The notes under the pieces: model-generated
Told to the model about the DNA's origin: nothing
Seen by the model: only the letters and a program-made list of their open reading frames with translations
Databases searched by the model: none
Shown here: in pieces, positions 8,375 to 17,614 of the stretch
Position numbering within the stretch: position 1 is the stretch's first letter
Layout of the letters: each line of letters begins with the position of its first letter
Position numbers and translations under genes: made by a program
Origin: Thermosaccharophagus gerlachensis
Lineage (GTDB): Bacteria; Armatimonadota; Fervidibacteria; Fervidibacterales; Thermosaccharophagaceae
DNA: 64,000 nucleotides
Reading direction: 5' to 3'
Assembly (NCBI GenBank): GCA_041538025.1
Contig: JBGOEV010000003.1
Span: forward strand, 1 to 64,000

Positions 8375-10192
8375 CTATGTGCCACCTTGTAACCTGCTAA
8401 CTGAGACACGCTCAACACGCTTCAACTGTGCAGCTGCCTTCTCTTGCACATCCTTTTCATCAATGCTTTTTATTGCTTCCCTCAGCAACTCCGCATCCGA
8501 GTATGAGCGTTCATCAATTGCTGCTATAGCGTCTGAGCATACAGCTTTAAGCGATGGATCATCTGTAATCACGAATGTTTTCAACAATGTTTTTCTTGCT
8601 GGTTTGTAACGCAACTTTGCGAGAGCCATTACAGCTTCGCACTTTACATCCACACTTTTTTCCGTCTCAAGGCACTTTAGTAAGGCGCCCGCAACTCCTT
8701 GTGCTCCCATTTCACCGATTGCCCATATAGCAGCCTTGCGGACATTTTCCGAACGCTCTTTGAGGTATGGCAATAGCTTTCCAACAGCCCACTTTGTCTT
8801 CCAAGTCCCAATGAGCCTTATTAGGTATTCCTTTGCAGTGGGTGTTCCAACGCGAGCCAAAGCCTCCACAGCCACATGCGAGGCACTCTCACCAAACATC
8901 TGCAGTGCATTGAAAGCATGCCACCTAACCCTTTCCGACTTATCGTCAAGTGCTTCTATGAGTGTTCGGATTGCTCTCTTGTCCTTGATCCTTCCGAGCG
9001 AGACTACGGCAGCTATACGCACATCCTCGTTATCATCCTTCGTTGCCTTAGCCAATTCATCTACTGCTTCTTTGCAACCTATTTCCCCAAGAGCTTTTGC
9101 AGCACCCCACCTCTTTTGCGCCTCTTTTGATTTGAGTGCCTCAAGAAGCAAATTAACAGATGGCATTCCAACCTCTGAGAGAGCGCGTGCAGCTCTAACC
9201 CTAACGACCTCGTCTTGATCTGTTAGCATGTTGATGAGAAACTCAATTGCTTTTTTGTTTCCCATCTTTCCGAGTGCTACAGCTGCGCTAACTCTCACTT
9301 TGCTTTCCTCTGCGCTATCATTCATGCGGTTCTCAAGGGCTTGTATTGCAGCCTTTGCACCTATTTTCCCGAGTGCTTCAGCAGCTGCAGCTCTAACCTC
9401 TGGGTCTGTATCCGAAAGACGGTCAATCAAAGCGAGTGTAGCAGGCTTATACTTGAGCTGTCCCAGGTAGCGGCACATGTCTCTCCTGACAAGCCTGTCC
9501 TTCCCTTCTGCGCTTTGTGGGTCTAACGCTGCTCTGAAGCGCTCGCAGATAAGTTTTAGAGCGCGCTTTGCTTCATCCTTAGCTACCCCTTCAGCTCTTT
9601 CAACCTTCTCAAGGACTGCCCTAAGCGCCTTTGCACCAAGCCCTTTTAATGCTTCAACCGCGCTATCCCTTACCTCTTTCCTCTTATCCCCAAGGAACTC
9701 AACTAACACTGGCACCGCATCTTCGTCGTCCAAACCACCCATTGCCTTTATTGCTGCAATTTGCACCTCTGTGTTTTCATCCTTAACCATCTCAATGAGT
9801 GTTCTTGTTGCTTCACCACCTTTTATCTTCCCCAAAGCCTCAGCTACAGCTGCCCTTACCTTTGGATCTTCATCCTTCCTCGCTTCGCGTAGGTAAACAA
9901 CACCTCCAGACTTGGCAAAGTTACCAAGCATTACAGCAGCTGCATACCTAACCCTTGCATCTTTGTCTTTAAGAAGCTTCCCTACAGGTTCAACTGCCAC
10001 ATCAGCATAGTCTTTCAACTTGGTCTCATAAATTTGGTTGAAGTTTTCAGGGTTCGCTTTCAGCTCCTCAATTGCCAAAGCGACTTTTTGCCTTTTCTCC
10101 TCAAGGCTTTCACCGCACCCCGTAAGTTGGAGCGCTATCGCTATGAAACCGATGAGTGATAAAAACAAAGCTACACGGTCAAAGTGTCTCAC
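8375..10192 (-). CDS. HEAT-repeat (PBS-lyase-type) lipoprotein
   Basis: The 605-residue protein starts with a lipoprotein signal: a hydrophobic stretch followed by the lipobox LTGC, giving a lipidated Cys near residue 26. The rest is a superhelix of roughly a dozen HEAT repeats of about 31-38 residues, recognisable by recurring VRxAAAxALGKIG-type helices and by acidic turn positions. A more polar segment interrupts the array around residues 185-235. HEAT arrays are protein-binding scaffolds. No catalytic motif is seen. Its stop lies 2 bases before the start of cpaA, so it is probably the first gene of the Tad transcript. A role as a periplasmic scaffold or pilotin-like partner of the secretin is inference from position. 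Confidence 0.85.
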   Translation of the reverse strand: MRHFDRVALFLSLIGFIAIALQLTGCGESLEEKRQKVALAIEELKANPENFNQIYETKLKDYADVAVEPVGKLLKDKDARVRYAAAVMLGNFAKSGGVVYLREARKDEDPKVRAAVAEALGKIKGGEATRTLIEMVKDENTEVQIAAIKAMGGLDDEDAVPVLVEFLGDKRKEVRDSAVEALKGLGAKALRAVLEKVERAEGVAKDEAKRALKLICERFRAALDPQSAEGKDRLVRRDMCRYLGQLKYKPATLALIDRLSDTDPEVRAAAAEALGKIGAKAAIQALENRMNDSAEESKVRVSAAVALGKMGNKKAIEFLINMLTDQDEVVRVRAARALSEVGMPSVNLLLEALKSKEAQKRWGAAKALGEIGCKEAVDELAKATKDDNEDVRIAAVVSLGRIKDKRAIRTLIEALDDKSERVRWHAFNALQMFGESASHVAVEALARVGTPTAKEYLIRLIGTWKTKWAVGKLLPYLKERSENVRKAAIWAIGEMGAQGVAGALLKCLETEKSVDVKCEAVMALAKLRYKPARKTLLKTFVITDDPSLKAVCSDAIAAIDERSYSDAELLREAIKSIDEKDVQEKAAAQLKRVERVSVSRLQGGT

Positions 10193-10280
10193 AGGCTATC
10201 ACCTCTCACTTGGTTTTGAGCGACTCAGCATCAACTAAAAGTGTAGCGTCAATGCTGTTTTTATGTGCCCCGTCAATTGA

Positions 10281-12248
10281 TCACCAGTTCATTGGGTAAA
10301 CACGCATGTTAGGCACAAAGCAACCAACGAGTGTCCACAAACCACCGTGTATAAAGTCACCGAGTATCAAACCCAAAAAGAAAGGCATCAACTGCCTGTA
10401 AACACCAGCACCTACATACCTTAGGAGCAACCCCTTAAATGCCCACGCTATCATGAATGGTAACCACACCTTATGCATTGTTGCAGTGTTAGCGACAGCA
10501 TACCCAAACGGGTGAAGCGGTAAGGTTATCATGTGTGCTCTGAGAAAGGTTAAAATGCATGTTACAGCAAAGCCTATAGCTACAGCTATGGTTTCTCTTA
10601 TGTCTGGCAAGACTGGCTGCCTCAAGAAACTCTCAAGCATTATAAAGGGCTCTCGCCCCATATAAACTCGCCACACATCAGCCTTTGAAGCAGCGCCAAG
10701 TTTATACCAGACGGAAAGCGCACCATAGAAAGCTATCGGGACACACAGAACAGTCCCAGTGATTATGCTCTTAAGTAGCTTTTTGGTTGGCAACCCAATC
10801 ATGTCAGCCATCTTCAATGCATCCATTTGGTGTGGCATCGGTAAGCAACGGAGGTCAAAGCTTGCTATGTTGCGGAAATACGCCATGACCGTGAGCTCAC
10901 GCGGTGTTAGGACAGCGCTTCCGAGTGTTGTCGTCACAAGGGTATATGGGTCGGCATAAGGACCAAAGAGCCATGCATTGCCAGCCTCGGCTCTTAGGCG
11001 AGTTGCTGAAAGCATGTATGTGAACGAGAGGGCAAAGAGGAGGGCAGCAAACGGGATCCTCATTCCAGCTGCACCTGCAAAGGCGATAAGGTAGGCAAAG
11101 GAACATAAGAGCATGATCAAAGCGATGATGTAGTTTTTGCGTTCTGCCACCTCGTCACCCTTTACACCACCTTTAATCATCCTTATGATTTGCATGAGAT
11201 GAGCCCTACCAACCCAGAAGTTCAGGAAGGCTATCGCCAAGAATGCACCTGCGCCTTGATGAGCTATGTATGGGTATCGGCTTATACCACCGCGCCCGAG
11301 CTGTGATATGCCGATAGCTTCGCAGAAGACTTGCTCAAGCTTCGTGACGAAGTAGAAGAAGAAACAACTGAACGTCACTTCCAAGCTAAGCAAGTAACCT
11401 ACACCGATGATGAACGGGTAGAAGGTCATGGGCATTGAGCCAATCGCGTTCCAAGGTCTGTCAGTTAGATACCTGCCTATGTCAAGTGTTGTGCCCCTAA
11501 CATCAATCATCGGCAATGATGGGAAGTTCATGCTAAGCGTGTTCCATGTGCCAAGTGAGAAAGCAATGATAAAGCCAAGCCATAAAAGGCGATTGCGCAA
11601 TAACTCAAAACCTCTCTTTGTCATCTCAACAGGCAAAACAACAGTTGGGAATGTTAGCCTCTCACGCTCCACCCACTGCTTCTTAAGGAGCATGCAAAGC
11701 GAGAGTGTGAAAAGCATTATCGCGATTGTGAAGGCACTCCATAAAAGCAGCGGCAACAACCATTGCCCAATCGGCACAGGTGCATTGCCAACATAAAAGA
11801 GCCTTATGACCTCCTTGTCCTGAGGCGCAAACCATTTAGGTATGAATCCAAAGAAAAGTTCTTCCCAGTTGTTCATTGGCGATGCGTAGTAAATTGGGGC
11901 TGTTAGAGCTGGAACAAGAAAATGCATTCCACCCGAGGAAGCTATAACTGTGGTTGATGTTAGCGTTGTGTAAATGAGTATAAGCTCACCTTGCCTTAAG
12001 CGAAGTTGCTTTATGCGCCCAAAGATCCAGCTCACCATTACCAAGAGGCACAGCGCAAAGAAAGGACCTACTGGTAAAGCTGTGTTCGCAAGTGCAGTGT
12101 GCCCTCTTAGTCCACCAAGCCTTATCTCAGCATGGTGTATCCACATCACAATTGGCGGTATGAGAAGCCATGAAAGAAGCATTGAGAACTTCCTTACCTC
12201 AATCTCCTCATCAATATGCTTTTCCAACCTCACGCCGAAAACACTCAT
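10281..12248 (-). CDS. Large polytopic membrane protein, DUF6785/DUF6784-like
   Basis: The protein has about 655 residues and roughly fourteen hydrophobic segments, separated by short loops. The overall look matches the DUF6785/DUF6784 family common in Armatimonadota and Planctomycetota. Its function is unknown, and transport is suspected only from topology. Motif-like features are a GGMHFLVPAL loop, RERLTFPTVVLPVEM, and a SATRLRAEAGNAWLFGPYADP loop late in the protein. I prefer the ATG at 12248 (MSVFGVRLEK) because GGAGG lies 11 bases upstream; the in-frame ATG at 12266 overlaps that site. It is separated by 88 bases from the HEAT lipoprotein gene and is divergent from the radical SAM gene. 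Confidence 0.75.
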   Translation of the reverse strand: MSVFGVRLEKHIDEEIEVRKFSMLLSWLLIPPIVMWIHHAEIRLGGLRGHTALANTALPVGPFFALCLLVMVSWIFGRIKQLRLRQGELILIYTTLTSTTVIASSGGMHFLVPALTAPIYYASPMNNWEELFFGFIPKWFAPQDKEVIRLFYVGNAPVPIGQWLLPLLLWSAFTIAIMLFTLSLCMLLKKQWVERERLTFPTVVLPVEMTKRGFELLRNRLLWLGFIIAFSLGTWNTLSMNFPSLPMIDVRGTTLDIGRYLTDRPWNAIGSMPMTFYPFIIGVGYLLSLEVTFSCFFFYFVTKLEQVFCEAIGISQLGRGGISRYPYIAHQGAGAFLAIAFLNFWVGRAHLMQIIRMIKGGVKGDEVAERKNYIIALIMLLCSFAYLIAFAGAAGMRIPFAALLFALSFTYMLSATRLRAEAGNAWLFGPYADPYTLVTTTLGSAVLTPRELTVMAYFRNIASFDLRCLPMPHQMDALKMADMIGLPTKKLLKSIITGTVLCVPIAFYGALSVWYKLGAASKADVWRVYMGREPFIMLESFLRQPVLPDIRETIAVAIGFAVTCILTFLRAHMITLPLHPFGYAVANTATMHKVWLPFMIAWAFKGLLLRYVGAGVYRQLMPFFLGLILGDFIHGGLWTLVGCFVPNMRVYPMNW

Positions 12249-12310
12249 GGTGTGCAAGTCCTCCATTTAAGTAGCTTCGCTTGTAAAGGTTACAAAAGCC
12301 AAACTCACAT

Positions 12311-12339
12311 TTTACATCTTCAACCTTAATTGCTACATT
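12311..12339 (+). promoter_or_regulatory. Candidate sigma70-type promoter for the radical SAM gene
   Basis: TTTACA at 12311-12316 is followed after 17 bases by TACATT at 12334-12339, preceded by TGC (an extended -10 arrangement). It lies in the 130-base divergent gap, about 47 bases before the ATG at 12386. Assigned by eye from consensus similarity. Confidence 0.4.
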
Positions 12340-12385
12340 TGACCTGAAGGGATGGGATAGCTAAACTTGGTTGGAGTGATTGGCA

Positions 12386-14116
12386 ATGGGTAGGCGTATC
12401 AAACGGATAGCGTGGATTGAGCCAGCCCGCTTTCCTTACGGTTACGATGACCAACATGTGTTCAAAGGTTGGGTTATACCTCGCGCTGGACCTCAAATGG
12501 CTGGACTGCTTGATTCGCTCGGCTATGACACAGTCGTTTACTGTGGTGAGGGAGTGCCAATTGATGTCCATGACATAGCGAGCAAGTTTGACCTTGCATG
12601 CATATCTGTGTTGAGTTGCACTGCCACTCATGGCTTGATACTTGGGAAACAGCTTTCGGACTTAGGCATGCCAGTCGTTGCTGGTGGTTTTCATTTTGCG
12701 CATGCCCTTATGACGGAAGAGACGCTCGCACCAACAACTGAGGCGCTTGATTATGTCCCATATGTTGTGCGTGGTGAGGGTTATAAAACCCTCGTTGAGT
12801 TGCTTGAAATGTTTGAAGGGAAAAGGAGTCCCGAAGGGATCCTTGGGCTCTCATATCGCTCTGGTAGCGAGAAGATTCACAACCCTCCACAGAAGCTGAT
12901 GACGAAGGAAGAGTTGAACAACCTGCCGTTGCCGAAGTGGGAAAAGGTTTTGGGTGTCAAGAAGGGGCATGTGATATCAATCCACGGGATGTATGGTTGC
13001 CCAAGGAAATGCACATGGTGCGCTGTTTGGCCAAGGGATGGACGTGGCAACAGATACATTGAGCCAAACAAAGTAGTTGATGCAATTGAGAATGCATTGA
13101 AAGTTCAAGGTAGAGACAAAGGACGAACCACTTGGATTTTCTTCTCAGCCGATAACTTCCCAGCGGTGAGGGCATGGGCTGAAGGCGTGTGCGAAGAGAT
13201 AAAAAGGCGCAAGCTACCAATCAAATGGACATGCCAAGCTGAGGTTGCTGCAGCAAAGAGGTTGCAGTTAGTCAAGCTGATGAAGGAGTCTGGCTGTGAG
13301 TGGTGGTGTATAGGATTTGAAAGCCTAAGTGAGGAATCGCTTAGAGCATCTGAAAAAGCTCAGTCACTCAAGGATATGGAAGAAGCAATAAGAACCTTGC
13401 ATGCTCACGGGATAAAGATTCACGGCATGTTCATTTGCGGATTGCCCGGGGACTCAAGAGAAAGCATCATGAGGACTGTTGAGTGGGCTAAGCGGATGGG
13501 CATTGAAACTATACAGATCACATGTCTCGTTGAGCTTCCGGGCTCTCAGGACTACGAGACGAAGAGACAATGGGAAAACGCTTTCAGACCATTTAAGCCA
13601 CCGTATGAATTGCTTAACTGGCTGTTCACGAACGGGCACTATGCTCGTATCGCTACAAGTAAAATGAACCTATATGAAGTGCAAAGGTGCGCTATAGAAG
13701 CGATGAAGCGTTTCTATTCAATCGGGCATATAGTGCGCTCAGCACTACCAAATTGGAACACGCTCATATATGAGTTGAGACGAGGCAGTGGTGTGCTGAG
13801 AAGCATAAAGGCTGCATGCTTGGACAGCATTTACACATTAGCTTTGAGGGCACGTGGCTTCAAATTGCTGAGGCGTTGGGAAAGCTCAAGGTTGAACCAA
13901 ATATACCAAGCAATGCTTCAGTTCCCAGAACGCATACCGCAGCTCGTCCAAGAGGTGTTAGAACTTATACCGAGAGATTGGGTTGAGGTTATGGAGAAAG
14001 TGGCGAGAGAGAGGCAACCGTGTAAAGTCATCATAAGGCAGGGTGAGTTCCCACATCACCTCAAACCATTCATCGAAAGGTGGAAGAAAATCGCAGAGAG
14101 CTATACAGCATCGTAA
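12386..14116 (+). CDS. Radical SAM protein with B12-binding-like N-terminal domain
   Basis: The 576-residue protein has a Rossmann-like N-terminal domain (about 25-150) of the type that binds cobalamin in many radical SAM enzymes. A radical SAM core follows with Cys205, Cys209 and Cys212 (CPRKCTWC), ligands for the 4Fe-4S cluster that cleaves SAM. The cobalamin His motif DxHxxG is not visible, so B12 binding is uncertain. The C-terminal 170 residues are helical and basic, without a recognised domain. Substrates of this family range from lipids to small molecules and cannot be deduced here. ATG 12386 is preferred to the TTG at 12380 because GGAG lies 9 bases before it. A Gfo/Idh oxidoreductase follows after 33 bases, probably in the same operon. 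Confidence 0.8.
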   Translation: MGRRIKRIAWIEPARFPYGYDDQHVFKGWVIPRAGPQMAGLLDSLGYDTVVYCGEGVPIDVHDIASKFDLACISVLSCTATHGLILGKQLSDLGMPVVAGGFHFAHALMTEETLAPTTEALDYVPYVVRGEGYKTLVELLEMFEGKRSPEGILGLSYRSGSEKIHNPPQKLMTKEELNNLPLPKWEKVLGVKKGHVISIHGMYGCPRKCTWCAVWPRDGRGNRYIEPNKVVDAIENALKVQGRDKGRTTWIFFSADNFPAVRAWAEGVCEEIKRRKLPIKWTCQAEVAAAKRLQLVKLMKESGCEWWCIGFESLSEESLRASEKAQSLKDMEEAIRTLHAHGIKIHGMFICGLPGDSRESIMRTVEWAKRMGIETIQITCLVELPGSQDYETKRQWENAFRPFKPPYELLNWLFTNGHYARIATSKMNLYEVQRCAIEAMKRFYSIGHIVRSALPNWNTLIYELRRGSGVLRSIKAACLDSIYTLALRARGFKLLRRWESSRLNQIYQAMLQFPERIPQLVQEVLELIPRDWVEVMEKVARERQPCKVIIRQGEFPHHLKPFIERWKKIAESYTAS

Positions 14117-14149
14117 GACAAAACATAGAACCTAAAGGGGGTAGAGGAA

Positions 14150-15262
14150 ATGCAACCAGAGAAGGTGCGAGTTGGCGTGGTCGGATTGGGGATGGGAAGG
14201 GTTCATCTTGGAAACTTGAAAGCTATGGAAGAGGTTGAAGTTGTAGCCATATGTGACATAAATGAGGAAGTGCTAAAGAAGGTTGGCGAGGAGTTTCAGG
14301 TCAAGAAGCTCTTCACAGACTTTGAGAAGTTCATCACCGAAGATATGGATGCCGTTTTTATATGCACACCGCATTTCCTGCATCACGAGCAAGTGATAGC
14401 TGCGTTGCGTTCCAACAAGCATGTCTTCTGTGAGAAGCCACTCGCTATAACCGTGAGGGAAGCCGAGGAGATGGTTTCAGTTGCAAACGAAGTTGGGAAG
14501 GAGATAGCCGTTGGCTTCCAAAGACGAACAAATCCAAAGGACAAGCTCGTCAAGGAACTCATTCCTGAGCTGGGCGAAATATCTCGTGCTCTTTACGAGA
14601 CATGCGGTTTGCGCACGCAAGCCTATTACGATTCTGGAGCGTGGAGGGGGACTTGGTGGGGTGAGGGAGGAGGGGTGTTGATAAATCAAGCGGTGCATGA
14701 TCTTGATGTTTGCCAATGGTGGATTGGAATGCCGAAATACGTTATGGGGTGGGCTGAAACATTTGCTCACAAGATAGAAACGGAAGATCTGGTGAGCGCC
14801 ATTTTTGTCTACGAGAATGGTGCGCAGATGCTCTTCCAAGCATCGCTCGTTAATCACCCGAGCCTAACAAGGTTTGAAGTCAGTGGCGAAAGAGGTTGCA
14901 TCATCTACGATGGCAACATAAGGTTTGCTAAAACCGAAGCCTCTATACTTGATTTCATAAGCTCTTGCGAGGAAGCATGGGGCAAGCCACCAGAGGTTAA
15001 ATGGCAAGATGTTCAACCAGCACAGGAAAGCTGGGGACATGCAGAGCTGGTCAAAGACTTCATAAGCTCAATAGTTGAAGGGAGGAAACCTCTTGTAAGT
15101 GGTGAAGAGGGAGTAAAGTCAGTTGAGCTTGTCAACGCAATCATAATGTCAACGGTGCTTCGCCAGCCAGTTGAGTTGCCAATTGATAGGGAAGGATACG
15201 ATGCTCTCATTGAGGAGTTGAGGAGTGGGAAGCGTTCCATCTATCGTCGACCAACACTTTGA
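14150..15262 (+). CDS. Gfo/Idh/MocA family NAD(P)-dependent oxidoreductase
   Basis: The 370-residue protein has an N-terminal Rossmann fold with GLGMGRVHLGN (about 12-22) and the family signature EKPLAITVREAEEMV (about 95-109). A C-terminal alpha/beta substrate domain follows with an HDLD motif near residue 185. These enzymes oxidise or reduce sugars, inositols and related polyols. The substrate is not predictable from the sequence. GGGGGTAGAGG lies just before the ATG. It follows the radical SAM gene by 33 bases, so joint work on a modified sugar or cyclitol is possible but unproven. Confidence 0.88.
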   Translation: MQPEKVRVGVVGLGMGRVHLGNLKAMEEVEVVAICDINEEVLKKVGEEFQVKKLFTDFEKFITEDMDAVFICTPHFLHHEQVIAALRSNKHVFCEKPLAITVREAEEMVSVANEVGKEIAVGFQRRTNPKDKLVKELIPELGEISRALYETCGLRTQAYYDSGAWRGTWWGEGGGVLINQAVHDLDVCQWWIGMPKYVMGWAETFAHKIETEDLVSAIFVYENGAQMLFQASLVNHPSLTRFEVSGERGCIIYDGNIRFAKTEASILDFISSCEEAWGKPPEVKWQDVQPAQESWGHAELVKDFISSIVEGRKPLVSGEEGVKSVELVNAIIMSTVLRQPVELPIDREGYDALIEELRSGKRSIYRRPTL

Positions 15263-15339
15263 ATTGCCTGTAAGCAGACTCAAGAGAGGGCTTTAGCCTC
15301 GGAATTGATTTAACAGCTCATGAGCGATTACTTCATGCT

Positions 15340-16710
15340 ATGCCTGAGGTCGCATTAAAAGGTGAAACAGATTTGAACTTAAGCAAGCTGATCTATGAGC
15401 GTCTCCCAAGTTGGCTTGTTGAGCGCATTATCACGATAGGCGATGTGGTTGAGAGAAAAGGGTGGAGGATCTTCGTTGTTGGTGGGTTTGTGCGAGACCT
15501 ATTGCTTGGAAGGCGCAATTATGAGCTTGACGTAATGGTTGAGGGGGAAGGGATTTATTTAGCAAAGGCGTTATCAGAGCTCTTTGGTGCAAAGCTGATT
15601 TCACATGAGCAGTTTATGACTGCTGTGCTTTATATGCCTGATGGGACTCGCATTGACATAGCTACATGCCGTAAAGAGCGATATAAGCACCCTGCAGCGT
15701 TGCCAGAAGTTGAGCCAGCAACGGCTGAGGAAGACCTTCACAGGCGTGACTTCTCAATCAATGCGATGGCGATTGACATCTCAAAGAGGCGCTTTGGCGA
15801 ACTGCTTGATGTTTGTGGAGGCATGGCTGACCTTGAAAATGGGCTTATACGCGTTTTGCACGAACGCAGTTTCATAGACGACCCAACAAGAGCATTCAGG
15901 GCAGTTAGGTTTGAGCAACGCTTCTCATTTTCCATTGAGAGCAATACAATGCGCCTCTTGAAAGAAGCAATTGAAAGTGGCATGCTCTCACTCTTGACGC
16001 CAGACAGGATAAAACACGAGTGGATAAGAATTTGCTCTGAGGAGAACCCAGAGCCTCACATACTGAGGATGGAAGAATTGGGCATGTTGCGTTGGATTGA
16101 TAGCTCGTTTGGCTTCCGTTCCCATGAACAGCGTTCAGCTCTTAGCTCCATCATGTCTGTTGAAAAGCGTTTAGAGAACTCAAATGTTAGTTATGAGCGT
16201 TGGTTGCTCTATTTCATGCCTTTACTTGACGGCGCAACAAACGAGGATATTGAAAGGGTGTGCAAGCGATATTCTATTAGCTCAAAGCACCTTCAAGTTT
16301 TTCTTCAGCTCTCTTCGCTTGGCGATGTTTTGGAGAGGACGAGAGTAAAACTTCCACCAAGCACTCTAAAGGAGATCTTGGATCACTTCGGCACGGAGGC
16401 AATCATTTATGCGCTTGCTAAGGCTGTCTCGTTTGGCGCCTCTTACGAGATGGCAAAAGAACAATTGTTTGCCTACCTTGAAAGATACAGACATGAGCGT
16501 CCAGATATATCTGGGAGCGATATAATCGGTGCTGGAATACCAGCAGGACCTTGGATTGGCACAGCATTGGCTGAGGCTTTGAAGGTTAAACTTGACGAAG
16601 GTGCGGACAGAAGGAGACAGCTTGAAGTTGCTCTCAAGGTTGCAAGGAAAGCTTTGGCGATGATGCAACATGAGTCGCAAAGGAGTAATACTCGCAGCTG
16701 GGAAGGGTAA
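15340..16710 (+). CDS. cca: CCA-adding / poly(A) polymerase family tRNA nucleotidyltransferase
   Basis: The 456-residue class II nucleotidyltransferase has GGFVRDLLLG (about 48-57) with the metal-binding motif NYELDVMVEG just after it. It also has the RRDFSINAMAID block (about 136-147) and the DDPTRAFRAVRFEQRF motif. The C-terminus is helical, with no CBS or HD domain recognised. The role is probably addition or repair of the 3' CCA of tRNA, or a split A-adding or CC-adding activity as in some deep-branching bacteria. Both tRNA genes in this window encode CCA, so a repair role fits. The next gene starts inside its last 41 bases. Confidence 0.85.
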   Translation: MPEVALKGETDLNLSKLIYERLPSWLVERIITIGDVVERKGWRIFVVGGFVRDLLLGRRNYELDVMVEGEGIYLAKALSELFGAKLISHEQFMTAVLYMPDGTRIDIATCRKERYKHPAALPEVEPATAEEDLHRRDFSINAMAIDISKRRFGELLDVCGGMADLENGLIRVLHERSFIDDPTRAFRAVRFEQRFSFSIESNTMRLLKEAIESGMLSLLTPDRIKHEWIRICSEENPEPHILRMEELGMLRWIDSSFGFRSHEQRSALSSIMSVEKRLENSNVSYERWLLYFMPLLDGATNEDIERVCKRYSISSKHLQVFLQLSSLGDVLERTRVKLPPSTLKEILDHFGTEAIIYALAKAVSFGASYEMAKEQLFAYLERYRHERPDISGSDIIGAGIPAGPWIGTALAEALKVKLDEGADRRRQLEVALKVARKALAMMQHESQRSNTRSWEG

Positions 16711-17386
16711 GAGGCTTTTACCCATAACTGAGAAAGTGCCCAAAGTTCTCATAGAAGTTGGTGGCTTACCTTGGCTATCAAGGTTGCTTTTAAGGTTTAG
16801 CGAGTGTGGGTGTCGTCAGGTCTTGATCGTTGTTGGGCACCTTGGTGAAATGATCGTTGAGCGCTACGGTGAAGAAGCGTTCGGTATGCGCATATTCTAC
16901 GCGTTTCAATGGCGTCCCGAGGGAACTGCAAAGGCTCTTCAGCTTGCTGAGGACTTCGTTGGTGAAGAACCATTTATGCTCTCTTGGGGCGATGTGCTCA
17001 CAGCTCCTGAGAACTATAACGCTCTATGGGAGAGGTTTGAAGCTGGTGGCTGTCAAATGTGCATGCTCGTGAATTGGCTCGACGATGTTTCCTCGGGCGC
17101 AGATGTAACAATTGATGGTGAAAGGGTGGTTGGGATAGTCGAAAAGCCACCTGTGAAGAAAGCAGGGTGGAACCAATCTGGCTTGTTCGTGATTTACAGC
17201 GGTATCTTCAAGTATCTGAGGAAGGTTAAGCGATCAGCGCGTGGTGAGTATGAGTTCACCGACGCTGTCAAGATGATGATTGATGCTGGCGAAGTAGTTA
17301 TTGCGCTTCCAGCTAAAGGTTACGTATACGAACTCGGAACGCATGAGCAACTGCAGTTGATACAAAATGCGATTTACGAGATTTAG
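16670..17386 (+). CDS. Sugar-1-phosphate nucleotidyltransferase (NTP_transferase family)
   Basis: The 238-residue protein begins with the nucleotide-binding signature GVILAAGKGKRLLPITEK, followed by KVLIEVGG. It has GDVL at the metal-binding position (about residue 104) and EKPP around 160, as in glucose- or mannose-1-phosphate nucleotidyltransferases. It lacks a C-terminal hexapeptide-repeat acyltransferase domain and is a compact form. It overlaps the end of the cca-like gene by 41 bases, implying translational coupling. The sugar and NTP specificity cannot be read by eye. Confidence 0.85.
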   Translation: MSRKGVILAAGKGKRLLPITEKVPKVLIEVGGLPWLSRLLLRFSECGCRQVLIVVGHLGEMIVERYGEEAFGMRIFYAFQWRPEGTAKALQLAEDFVGEEPFMLSWGDVLTAPENYNALWERFEAGGCQMCMLVNWLDDVSSGADVTIDGERVVGIVEKPPVKKAGWNQSGLFVIYSGIFKYLRKVKRSARGEYEFTDAVKMMIDAGEVVIALPAKGYVYELGTHEQLQLIQNAIYEI

Positions 17387-17401
17387 GGTGGTGGCAAAAC
17401 G

Positions 17402-17461
17402 GGGGTGATACATAGGGTTGTCTCTGAGGAGGCAACAGTTACGATTTTAGAATGATCACCC
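17402..17461. terminator. Nested hairpin between convergent genes, possible terminator
   Basis: An outer 7-base stem GGGTGAT (17403-17409) pairs with ATCACCC (17455-17461). It encloses an inner 8-base hairpin, GTTGTCTC / GAGGCAAC, with loop TGAG (17417-17436). Only ATTTT follows the inner stem, so it is not a classic T-tract terminator. Its place between two convergent gene ends, in a 228-base gap, suggests a transcription end structure. Nothing else is recognised in that gap. Confidence 0.35.
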
Positions 17462-17614
17462 ATTGCCAAAGCATCAACACTGTCAGCGATGGACACAATG
17501 CAGTTGTGAGATCCAGTCGTTTTCCAAGTCTACGGGGATAGCGAGTTAGCACCGCGCAGATTCACAGCTGACAAATTTAGAAGGAGCTTCATAGGTGAAT
17601 GCGCAGATCCTTGC

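Noticed and set aside
8736..9896. Plus-strand frames of 80-160 residues opposite the HEAT lipoprotein
   Set aside because: They are Ser/Ala-rich reverse images of the HEAT repeats with no ribosome sites or family motifs.
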